Assembly (NCBI RefSeq): GCF_009832865.1 | Contig: NZ_CP047130.1 | Coordinates: 2,170,001 to 2,234,000 of the forward strand | Length of the DNA: 64,000 nucleotides | Reading direction: 5' to 3' | DNA from: Colwellia sp. 20A7 | Lineage (GTDB): Bacteria > Pseudomonadota > Gammaproteobacteria > Enterobacterales > Alteromonadaceae | Part shown: positions 14,470 to 22,959 of the stretch, one piece after another | Numbering within the stretch: the stretch's first letter is position 1 | Layout: each line of letters starts with the position of its first letter | Notes under the pieces: model-generated | The model's input: only the letters and a program-made list of their open reading frames with translations | Told to the model about the DNA's origin: nothing | Database searches by the model: none | Position numbers and translations under genes: made by a program

Positions 14470-14518
14470 TGGCTAATTAATCTGGCTAATTAAGCTAATT
14501 TACTAGCTAATTAATTGC

Positions 14519-15106
14519 TCACGTATCCCAACATTGTTTAAACTTTTTGCCCTTTTTAATTGACCAAGCAGTAGGGTAATTATTGCAAGGGCATAAGTCT
14601 TTTCGTTTTATTTGCTTTAGTTCGCTATGTTCAATAATATCACCATCTATATATCGCCATTGTAAGTTTTGCTTTTCTTCAGCATTATTCTCTAAGATAA
14701 CGGGGTTTGATGGAACGTTCTCTAGAATAAAACGTGAGTTTTCTCTTAATTCACACAGAGTATTATCTGTTATATAAAAAGCCGAAAATTCAACAAATTG
14801 ATCAGAATATTCATTATATATTGTATTTGAATTATTGTTGATTGCATGAATTTTAAGCGCAATCCATGTACAAGACTTCCCCCAATCATTAATTTCTTTC
14901 ACCGACTGTGAAGCTTGGCTTATTTTGGCGTAAGTGTCATAAATGTATTGACCATTCCCCAAGGCATAAGCACTAAAACGTGAGCGCATTAATTGTTCAG
15001 GGTTCTCAGGATATATTGCTTTTATTTCATTATTTTCAATAAAAACTTGGCAGCAATTAGCAAAGATTTTTTCTGAGCCGCAAAAACAGGGATTATTAGT
15101 TAACAT
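14519..15106 (-). CDS. YchJ family protein (UPF0225) with SEC-C motifs
   Basis: The 195-residue protein starts with NNPCFCGSEKIFANCC and ends with KDLCPCNNYPTAWSIKKG, two SEC-C type zinc-binding cysteine clusters. Between them is the YchJ core (PEQLMRSRFSAYALGNGQYI) with an NTF2-like fold. Function in bacteria is uncertain; zinc-dependent protein or nucleic acid contacts are assumed. Compared with E. coli YchJ (about 150 residues) it has a longer C-terminal segment. It stands alone, transcribed toward the RAYT remnant. Confidence 0.8.
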   Translation of the reverse strand: MLTNNPCFCGSEKIFANCCQVFIENNEIKAIYPENPEQLMRSRFSAYALGNGQYIYDTYAKISQASQSVKEINDWGKSCTWIALKIHAINNNSNTIYNEYSDQFVEFSAFYITDNTLCELRENSRFILENVPSNPVILENNAEEKQNLQWRYIDGDIIEHSELKQIKRKDLCPCNNYPTAWSIKKGKKFKQCWDT

Positions 15107-15395
15107 AGAGGATTACACATACAAAAAATAGGACTTTAGTGATTAATAAATTAGGATTCGTTTTATTATAGCTTTTATTGCTGTTAACCTTAACTTGGTT
15201 TTCGTGTTATTTAGCGAGTTTTATCGCAGAAACCAGGCTATTGGTGGTTTTCCCTTACACTTTCACTAAAAATTCAAATACTCTATTCGCTTATGCGTAT
15301 TGATCAATTCCTATTTGATTAGTATAACTGTGAACACGTGAATAAATTAATCCAATATATTAATTCTTACTCTCAAATTAAGAGACTATAACTTT

Positions 15396-17882
15396 ATGAA
15401 ATTAAACCTAATAGCGGCTGTTTTAAGTATTTCTTTAGTTGCTTGTGCAAGCACTGAAGATACCTCACAAACTAGCTCAACTTCGTTAAAATCGCCTGCC
15501 ACTGTGTTATCGCCTACAGCTAAAACTGGCGATGTAACCAATAATAATGAAGTTATTACATTAAAAAAAATCACATTAGAAAAAATCATGTCTGATCCTG
15601 ACTGGTTTGGACGTGCTCCTGAATCTTGGTATTGGGGTGATGATAGCAATACCATTTTCTATAAACAAAAACAGTTAGGCAACCCGCTAAGAGATCTTTG
15701 GGTTAAAAATTTAGGTTCAGACTCACAAGCACAGCAAGTTAGTTTCTCTGAGCTGCATAAAGTTGCAGACAGCAATGCAAAAAGTAATAACGATGGTAGT
15801 CTTGAGATTTATAGCTTCGAAGGTAATGTTTTTGTTAAAAATGTTGCAACTAAATCAGTAAAACAAATTACGTATACGTCTGCTAATGAAAGTGATGCGT
15901 TATTTTTAACTAATGGCAAAATCGCTTACCGTATCGACAATGTTTTTTATGCACATGACTTAGTCACCGGGCAGGTTATTGAATTAGCTAACTTACAAAT
16001 GGCTGAAAAACCTAAAGGCATTGAAGCACCTACAAGTTACTTAGCTAAAGAACAGCATAAACTGATTAACTACATTGTATTACAGCAACGTAATGGCGAA
16101 TTAAAAGAGCAACAAAAAGACAGCTTAACAGCACAAAACACGACAGTGACACAAACCAAGTATTATTTTGGTAAAGACAATCAAGTAAGCCACGCAAGCT
16201 TGTCGCCAGCGGGTGATAAATTATTTGTGAGTATTACTGAGGCTAAATCAAGCCGAGATGATTCGGATATTATGCCAAACTATGTAACTAAAGATGGCGT
16301 AATTGCGGCTGAAAAAGTACGCGCTCGTGTGGCTAATAACCGTCAGTATAAAGAAGAACTATTTTTTATCGATTTAAAAGCAGGTAAAAAAGTTGCGTTG
16401 AACTACGAATCATTGCCTAATTTTGATACTGATGTACTTGCAGCAGTAAAAAAAGAAAACTATGCACGTGAAGGAAAAACCTATAAAAGTAGTAAAATGG
16501 CTAGAAATATTCACTTATTACAAATGTGGTTTCCTGTTAAATGGAACGATGACGGCAGCCAAGTAGCATTAATGTTAGAAGCTTGGGATAACAAAACTCG
16601 TTGGTTAGCCACTGTTGATTTTGAAAAAGAAGCCTTAGTTAATCAACATAAGTTACAAGATGATGCTTGGGTTAACTGGAGTTTTAACGAATTTGATTGG
16701 GTAGGTAATGATGTGCTTTACTATTTATCAGAAGAAAGTGGTTATTCTCATCTTTATTACAAAACGTTAAATAACGGTAAAACTAAACAGCTAACGTCGG
16801 GTAAATTTGAAGTAAGTGACGTTACTCTAACAAAAGACCAAAAACGCTTTATTTTTAAAGCCAATATAAAACACCCTGGTATTCATGAAATTTACCAAGT
16901 TGATTTGGCTAATAATGTTACTGCATTAACCGATCTTGGCGGTCAAAATAGCTACGCTTTAAGTCCTGATGAATCTTCATTACTTATTGAACATTCTAGC
17001 TTAACTATGCCGCCAGAATTGTATGTTCAATCATTAACGTCAAATGCATCAGCTACACAAATAACGCATACCGTTTCTGATGAATTTAAAGCCTTACCAT
17101 GGGTTGCACCAAGTATTGTTGCTATACCATCAAGCAAGCAAAAAGAGCCGATTTACTCTCGTGTTTATTTACCTAAGAATTATGATCAAACAACTGAGAA
17201 AAACCGTGCGGTAATGTTTACTCATGGTGCTGGGTACTTACAAAATTCTCACCTTGGTTGGTCTGGTTATTTCCGTGAATTCATGTTCCATTCAATGCTA
17301 GTGCAGCAAGGTTATGTGGTGATTGATATGGACTACCGTGCTTCAGCAGGTTACGGCCGAGATTGGCGTACCAGTATCTATAGACATATGGGTAAAGTTG
17401 AAGTTGAAGATATGCGTGATGGCGTTAACTGGATTGTTGAAAATGCTAATGTAGACGCTAAACGTGTAGGTACTTATGGTGGCTCTTATGGCGGGTTTTT
17501 AACATTAATGTCAATGTTCACAGACCCTACGTTATTTGAATCTGGCTCAGCTATTCGTTTAGTGTCAGATTGGGCTTATTATAACCATGGCTATACGTCT
17601 AATATTTTAAATACCCCAGAAGATGATGCTATTGCTTATGAGCGTAGTTCACCTATTTATTTTGCTGAAGGTTTAAGTAAGCCGTTATTAATTAACGCAC
17701 CAATGGTTGATGATAATGTGTTTTTTGAAGACACTGTTCGTTTAGTTCAACGTTTAATTGAATTAGAAAAACAAGACTTTGAAACGGCTATTTATCCGGT
17801 TGAACCACATGGTTTTGTACAACCGAGTTCATGGTTGAATGAATACCGTCGTATTTATAAGTTGTTTGAAAATACATTATAA
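15396..17882 (+). CDS. S9-family peptidase (DPP IV-like), lipoprotein
   Basis: The 828-residue serine peptidase is exported and lipid-anchored: the signal peptide ends in LVACAS, cysteine near residue 18. Residues about 100-570 form a beta-propeller (repeated WVNWSFNEFDWVG-like blades). The C-terminal alpha/beta-hydrolase has GTYGGSYGGF with nucleophile Ser697, Asp in VDDNVF (about 772) and His805 in EPHGF. It probably cleaves short proline- or alanine-containing peptides in the periplasm. It is a single-gene unit with a strong terminator at 17955. The start is supported by the signal peptide; the immediate upstream bases are AT-rich. Confidence 0.92.
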   Translation: MKLNLIAAVLSISLVACASTEDTSQTSSTSLKSPATVLSPTAKTGDVTNNNEVITLKKITLEKIMSDPDWFGRAPESWYWGDDSNTIFYKQKQLGNPLRDLWVKNLGSDSQAQQVSFSELHKVADSNAKSNNDGSLEIYSFEGNVFVKNVATKSVKQITYTSANESDALFLTNGKIAYRIDNVFYAHDLVTGQVIELANLQMAEKPKGIEAPTSYLAKEQHKLINYIVLQQRNGELKEQQKDSLTAQNTTVTQTKYYFGKDNQVSHASLSPAGDKLFVSITEAKSSRDDSDIMPNYVTKDGVIAAEKVRARVANNRQYKEELFFIDLKAGKKVALNYESLPNFDTDVLAAVKKENYAREGKTYKSSKMARNIHLLQMWFPVKWNDDGSQVALMLEAWDNKTRWLATVDFEKEALVNQHKLQDDAWVNWSFNEFDWVGNDVLYYLSEESGYSHLYYKTLNNGKTKQLTSGKFEVSDVTLTKDQKRFIFKANIKHPGIHEIYQVDLANNVTALTDLGGQNSYALSPDESSLLIEHSSLTMPPELYVQSLTSNASATQITHTVSDEFKALPWVAPSIVAIPSSKQKEPIYSRVYLPKNYDQTTEKNRAVMFTHGAGYLQNSHLGWSGYFREFMFHSMLVQQGYVVIDMDYRASAGYGRDWRTSIYRHMGKVEVEDMRDGVNWIVENANVDAKRVGTYGGSYGGFLTLMSMFTDPTLFESGSAIRLVSDWAYYNHGYTSNILNTPEDDAIAYERSSPIYFAEGLSKPLLINAPMVDDNVFFEDTVRLVQRLIELEKQDFETAIYPVEPHGFVQPSSWLNEYRRIYKLFENTL

Positions 17883-17954
17883 ATATAAATATAAATATAG
17901 ATCTATAATGTAAACCAATTAGCTAAGCCAAATTGGATAAGATAATTAGTTTAT

Positions 17955-18000
17955 AAAGCTTTTTAGTGATCATCAGTGGTTGCTAAAAAGCTTTTTTTTA
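17955..18000 (+). terminator. Intrinsic terminator after the S9 peptidase
   Basis: AAAGCTTTTTAG (17955-17966) pairs perfectly with CTAAAAAGCTTT (17983-17994), followed by a T-run. Confidence 0.85.
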
Positions 18001-18081
18001 AACAAAATAATTATTTAGAAAAGAAGATAATACGTGAATTAAAAACGTTAGGCTTTTGGCGTGAAAGGTGAGTTTATTTCA

Positions 18082-18699
18082 CTAATCGATAGTAATGGTT
18101 TTAAAACGAAAGAAACGTAAATAAATAATCGTAAATACTAATCCGCCAACCGCGCCCCATAAATGCGCATCAACAGCAACACTTGCTTCAATTAAATCAC
18201 TGACATCGGTACTAGCACCATAAATTTGTTCGTGAGCTATTTTCATAAAAACGCCGATAAAAAGTAAATAACCTGTTTTATCTTTTGCAGCAATATCCAT
18301 TATCGCCCCAAACACAAATATGCCATGTAATACGCCAGATAAACCAACATATTGTATTATTGACGGTGAGCCATAATAAATACCCATACTGGTAATGAAG
18401 GCGCAAAAAGTAAATAAAGCACAATAATTTTTAATGGTGTAGAAACGCCCATGTAATGCCCAAAGCATAACTAGCGCGGCTAGGTTGAGCAATAAATGAT
18501 AACCGTTAGTGTGTAATAAATGTCCTGTGAATAATCGCCATATTTCTCCTCGGACAATTAAGTTTCGGTGATAAACGAATACCTGAGTAACAGAGTCATT
18601 AATGAAAAATTCAGCCGCAAAAGCAAAAATTGAAACAACAGCAATAATTAATACTATTAACGAGTGCTGTTTCGAAAATGGAAAAGAACTTAATTTCAT
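18082..18699 (-). CDS. Rhombosortase (rhomboid-family intramembrane protease)
   Basis: This 205-residue membrane protein has about six hydrophobic helices. The rhomboid serine is in YVGLSGVLHG (Ser121) and the catalytic histidine in DAHLWGAVGG (His179). GEIWRLFTGHLLHTNGYHLLLN is the conserved membrane-entry region, kept here as two adjacent motifs. Its short length and the HLWG form are typical of rhombosortases, which process GlyGly-CTERM tails of exported proteins. I saw no GlyGly-CTERM substrate in the window. The neighbour upstream, divergent, is the DTW gene. Confidence 0.85.
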   Translation of the reverse strand: MKLSSFPFSKQHSLIVLIIAVVSIFAFAAEFFINDSVTQVFVYHRNLIVRGEIWRLFTGHLLHTNGYHLLLNLAALVMLWALHGRFYTIKNYCALFTFCAFITSMGIYYGSPSIIQYVGLSGVLHGIFVFGAIMDIAAKDKTGYLLFIGVFMKIAHEQIYGASTDVSDLIEASVAVDAHLWGAVGGLVFTIIYLRFFRFKTITID

Positions 18700-18786
18700 T
18701 TATGTTGATGCTTTAGGCTGAACTCATTGAAAGTTGAGTATACAATGTCAGCCTATTAATTTTAAGATTCTTGATGTTTTTATTTT

Positions 18787-19449
18787 ATGGCCAGAAATTT
18801 ATGCACACCATGCCAACGACCCACTAGTGCTTGTATTTGTAGTTTTATCATAGAAACACACAATAAAACGCCTTTGTTAGTCTTGCAGCATCCAAGTGAA
18901 GTTAAACAAAGTAAAGGCACAGTCGCTTTATTAAATGGTTCGTTAACGTCTTGTAAAATACTGGTGGGTGAAGATTTCACTCATAACGTCGAGCTGAATG
19001 AAATATTAGCGTCGCATCAAGTATTACTGCTTTACCCAGGTGAACACTCACAAATTCTCTCTTTACATGATAAAAAGAATGAAGGTAAGTTTACACAAAC
19101 AGATAAGGCTAAGCCGCTTTTGTTATTGGTACTCGACGGCACATGGAAAAAGTCGTACCGTATGTTTATGTTGTCTAAAAACCTACATTCACTTACGCAA
19201 GTCTGTTTACCTGATTATCTTGCTAATAATGGGCAATACTTAATTCGTAAAGTCGCCAAAAAAAATGCGTTATCGAGTTTAGAAGCAACTTGTTATGCAT
19301 TAGCATTATTGGAAGGGGAAATAAAAATTACAACAGCAGATAAAAGCCTAAAGACGGTAGAGCCAGACAATATTGATTGTGGGAATTATCAACCCATGCT
19401 AAATAATTTTATAAAATTTAATCATTTCCAGTTATCTTTTAGAGGGTAA
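18787..19449 (+). CDS. DTW-domain tRNA-uridine aminocarboxypropyltransferase
   Basis: The 220-residue protein has an N-terminal zinc-ribbon-like CTPCQRPTSACIC and the DTW block LLVLDGTWKKSYRMF (about residues 113-127). TapT/TuaA-type DTW enzymes transfer the 3-amino-3-carboxypropyl group of SAM to uridine in tRNA (acp3U). VCLPDYL and QYLIRKVAKKNALSSLEA are the following conserved blocks. The start at ATG 18787 is 87 bases from the divergent rhombosortase gene, so the two share a promoter region. Which tRNA position is modified cannot be told from sequence. Confidence 0.85.
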   Translation: MARNLCTPCQRPTSACICSFIIETHNKTPLLVLQHPSEVKQSKGTVALLNGSLTSCKILVGEDFTHNVELNEILASHQVLLLYPGEHSQILSLHDKKNEGKFTQTDKAKPLLLLVLDGTWKKSYRMFMLSKNLHSLTQVCLPDYLANNGQYLIRKVAKKNALSSLEATCYALALLEGEIKITTADKSLKTVEPDNIDCGNYQPMLNNFIKFNHFQLSFRG

Positions 19450-19699
19450 CATTTTTATCAATAATGTTAAGTACCATCGCAACTATTCATTATTCCTGTT
19501 TTTAATATAAATAATAAGTGTCATTCAATGATCTTTAAAACCCTTTTAACATTATCTACGGTAAGTTTATTGTTAATTAGTAATCTACCAGTATTCAATA
19601 TACTCTCTTTTCATTACATAAAAAGGGTGTTTACGAGTAACGACTCCCTTTGTTAAAGTACTATTTTTTCCGCAATACCTCTTAAAGGATACAGTATAG

Positions 19700-21850
19700 A
19701 TGTTACCAGGATTCCCCAGAACAGTTGTTAGCACAGTTTGTTTATCTATGGTTAGTTGCTCAGCACTAGCTGCTACTGATAAAACAGCGCTATCCACGAC
19801 GAATGATAGTAATAATATAGCAGAGGTTATCGTTGTTACTGGTACGCTTCATCAATCCGAACTTCTCTCACTAACCGGTAATATCGATCGTATATCAAGT
19901 GATGATATTGCTTCAGTTAACGCTGTGCATCCAAGTGATATTTTAAACAGAGCAACAGGCGTTCATATACAAACTAATAATGGTATGGAAACGCTACCTT
20001 CGTTACGCTCTCCAGTGTTAAGTGGTCCAGGCGCTGCAGGCGCTTTTTTATTTCTTGAAGACGGTGTTGCTACTCGAGCGGCCGGCTTTGCTAATAATAA
20101 TGCGTTGTCAGAGTTAAACTTAGCTCAGGCGAGAGAAATAGAAATAATTCGCGGTCCTGCCAGTGCTATTTATGGATCAAATGCGGTTCATGGTGTGGTG
20201 AATGCTTTAACTAAAGCCCCTAAAAATGGTGGGGATGTAACACTAATTGCAGGGCCAAACGACAGGTATCAACTGCAAGGGACAATTGGTAGCGAATCAG
20301 ATAATCATGGCGTTAGTGCTAGTATTCAAGCTGTTGATGATGGTGGTTACCGTGATAATAGTGACTTTCGCTCTTTAAAATTGGGACTTCGTCATGACTA
20401 TGTTAACGGAGATGATCATTTTAAAACGGTCATTGCTGGTTTTGTGCTTGATCAGGATACTGCTGGGTTCGTATCGTCTGGAGACAATGGCAATGAATGC
20501 TATAGCTCAATTTATTCAGATGAAACACTTTACAAAGATACTAACACCATGCAAAAAAATTGTGACAGTGATGCCTATCGTGAATGGTCGTCAATTCGTG
20601 TCGCAACAAGTTGGCAGAGAGAGTTAAGCGCAGACAGCAGCTTCACTATAACCCCATATTTTCGACTTAACCAAATGGAGTTTAGCCAACATTATTTACC
20701 GTCAAAGGCTATTGAAGAAAATAGTCATTATAGTGTGGGCATGATAAATAACTATCATTGGCAGATCGGTCATGACCTTGCTGTTGTGATGGGTATTGAT
20801 CTTGAATGGACAGAAGGGGAGTTAACACAAACTCAACAACAGCCTGACAGCTATAGCTTTGGTAAAGCACGTCAACAAGGCTTACATTATGACTATAACG
20901 TTGATGCCTCAATTATTGCTCCCTATATCCAAACAGACTGGCAATTAACAGAACAATTACAACTCACCGGTAGTGTTCGCTTTGATGCAACACAATATCG
21001 ATATAATAATTTAATTGCCGATGGCACGACTAAAGCCGACGGCAGTTCATGTGTAAATAGTAATAACGAGCCTATAGATTGTTTATTTAAACGTCCTAGT
21101 GATAATAATGATAGTTTTAATAATACTAGTACTAAATTAGGTTTCAATTATCGATTAAATAACAAAATCGCATTTTTTGGTAGTTGGTCACAAGGCTTCA
21201 GAGCACCGCAAACTACTGATATGTACCGACTTCAAAACCAGCAGTTGGTTGGTGAGATTGAAGCTGAACAACTTGACAGTTTAGAGCTAGGTTTACGTGG
21301 AATAAGTAATAGCCTCACTTATGAACTTGTTATGTATGGCATGAATAAAGACAATTTCTTTTTTCGTGATGACGACGGTTTAAATGTTACGGATGGTGAA
21401 ACCTCACATAAAGGGCTTGAACTGAGTCTTAATTATGATTTAACTGAGCAATTTAGTGTGGCCGTTAATTATAGTTATGGTCAGCATGAGTATGAGTTTG
21501 ATCGAGCCAGCAGTGGAGTTATTAAAGGCAATAAAGTAGACACAGCTCCAGAACAAATGGCTAATGTTCGCTTTGCTTGGCAGCCTACAGATAGCAGTAA
21601 ACTTGAACTAGAATGGTTACATATGGGGGAATATTATTTAGATCCGGCTAACGAACATGATTATGCCGGACATGACTTATTACAACTTAGAGGCTCACTA
21701 GCACTCAATCATAATACACGTATATTTGCGCGGATAGAAAACCTGACGGATGAGAAATATGCGAGTAGGGCTGACTTCGCCTTTGGAACATACCGTTTCT
21801 TTGGTGGTCAAACTCGGACATTACACTTAGGTGCTTCTATTTCTTTTTAA
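19700..21850 (+). CDS. TonB-dependent outer-membrane receptor
   Basis: The 716-residue receptor has a signal peptide (MLPGFPRTVVSTVCLSMVSC, then SALA) and a TonB-box-like EVIVVTGT near residue 43. A plug domain follows (residues about 60-165, ending EIIRGPASAIYGSNAVHGVV). A 22-strand barrel ends in the outer-membrane signature phenylalanine (HLGASISF). It imports a substrate across the outer membrane using TonB/ExbBD energy; substrate is unknown. SQGFRAPQTTDMYRLQNQ is a conserved barrel block. No partner transporter or regulator is adjacent, and I saw no convincing Fur box upstream. Confidence 0.9.
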   Translation: MLPGFPRTVVSTVCLSMVSCSALAATDKTALSTTNDSNNIAEVIVVTGTLHQSELLSLTGNIDRISSDDIASVNAVHPSDILNRATGVHIQTNNGMETLPSLRSPVLSGPGAAGAFLFLEDGVATRAAGFANNNALSELNLAQAREIEIIRGPASAIYGSNAVHGVVNALTKAPKNGGDVTLIAGPNDRYQLQGTIGSESDNHGVSASIQAVDDGGYRDNSDFRSLKLGLRHDYVNGDDHFKTVIAGFVLDQDTAGFVSSGDNGNECYSSIYSDETLYKDTNTMQKNCDSDAYREWSSIRVATSWQRELSADSSFTITPYFRLNQMEFSQHYLPSKAIEENSHYSVGMINNYHWQIGHDLAVVMGIDLEWTEGELTQTQQQPDSYSFGKARQQGLHYDYNVDASIIAPYIQTDWQLTEQLQLTGSVRFDATQYRYNNLIADGTTKADGSSCVNSNNEPIDCLFKRPSDNNDSFNNTSTKLGFNYRLNNKIAFFGSWSQGFRAPQTTDMYRLQNQQLVGEIEAEQLDSLELGLRGISNSLTYELVMYGMNKDNFFFRDDDGLNVTDGETSHKGLELSLNYDLTEQFSVAVNYSYGQHEYEFDRASSGVIKGNKVDTAPEQMANVRFAWQPTDSSKLELEWLHMGEYYLDPANEHDYAGHDLLQLRGSLALNHNTRIFARIENLTDEKYASRADFAFGTYRFFGGQTRTLHLGASISF

Positions 21851-22253
21851 ATATAGCTGAGAAACAGTAAGGATTTTGATATAAATCAAGACTATAACCT
21901 CATTGTGATTGACTATATTTAATAACATTCTTATTGAAGTAATGCCGAAAATTTGAGCGTAAAACATAATCATTTGAACGCTCAAATACAATCTATAGCA
22001 AACAAATGGGATGTATCTCAAATTAGTTTTTATTCTAATAATACATAGCCATTTTTTCATAGTGATGAATAAAATTATTTATGTTAATGTAATGTAAATC
22101 TAATGGGGCTTTTAAGTTGTCTTTTAGCTTTTTGTAAAAACAAGTCAAAATAGTTTTATAAATTCGGTGAAGCAAAAATTTAACGCAATGACTAATTCCG
22201 TATGATAAACACTGAACATAACATGTAAAATACATATATTGGTAGATAAGTTT
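21851..22253. other. AT-rich intergenic region with a 10-bp inverted repeat
   Basis: No gene is seen here. ATTTGAGCGT (21951-21960) and ACGCTCAAAT (21978-21987) are perfect inverted repeats around 17 bases, without a clear T-run. It may end the receptor transcript weakly or bind a protein. Confidence 0.5.
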
Positions 22254-22724
22254 ATGAATTATAAAGGAGTCAAGAGTGTACTTTTTGTCTGTATGGGCAA
22301 TATTTGTCGCTCACCTAGCGCTGAAGCTGTTTTTAGGCAGAAAGCACAAGCGGAAGGTTTATCATTAAAAGTTGATTCAGCTGGTACTGTGGGTGCTCAT
22401 GTTAGAGAAAAACCTGATCATCGAGCGCAAAAAGTAGGTGTTGAACGTGGCTATTCATTTAAAGGTATTAAAGCCCGAAAAGTGACAGTACAAGACTTTG
22501 ATAACTTTGATCTTATATTAGCAATGGATAATGCAAACCTAGCAGAACTTCATAAAATTGCTCCTGAGCACTTACAATATAAAGCGAAACTCTTTTTAGA
22601 TTTCGCTGATAATCATGACGAAGAGGAAGTACCAGACCCCTATTACGGTGGCGCTAATGGTTTTCGTTTTGTTCTAGATTTAGTTGAAGATGCCAGTGAC
22701 GGTTTACTAAAGCAGTTGAAATAA
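22254..22724 (+). CDS. Low-molecular-weight protein-tyrosine phosphatase
   Basis: From ATG 22254 (156 residues) the protein starts MNYKGVKSVLFVCMGNICRS. This includes the P-loop CxxxxxCR(S) with nucleophile Cys13 and Arg19. The general-acid aspartate is in VPDPYYGG near residue 127. A TTG at 22239 in frame is less likely. The enzyme removes phosphate from tyrosine residues in the cytoplasm; in bacteria many act on exopolysaccharide tyrosine kinases, but none is adjacent. Length matches the family (about 155). Confidence 0.9.
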   Translation: MNYKGVKSVLFVCMGNICRSPSAEAVFRQKAQAEGLSLKVDSAGTVGAHVREKPDHRAQKVGVERGYSFKGIKARKVTVQDFDNFDLILAMDNANLAELHKIAPEHLQYKAKLFLDFADNHDEEEVPDPYYGGANGFRFVLDLVEDASDGLLKQLK

Positions 22725-22959
22725 GTGCTTTAATATAACTTTTTATTCCACGTCTTGTTACGAAGCCTCACAGTAATATGGTTAATATACGAGTTTTCTG
22801 GTATCTGTAGAATGCTAATGTGCTTAAGTATGAGTTTGAATTTTTAGAACACAGTAACCATTGGCTTGAGTAAAGTTTTGTAAATTTCCTGAAAACACCT
22901 GAATAGCTTTGTATAGTCACCCAAGTTAAAGAATATGAAATCATTATATCCTTGCAATA

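Noticed and set aside
19450..19699. Fur box upstream of the TonB receptor
   Set aside because: AT-rich stretches resemble a Fur site only loosely; no 19-bp match close to consensus was found.
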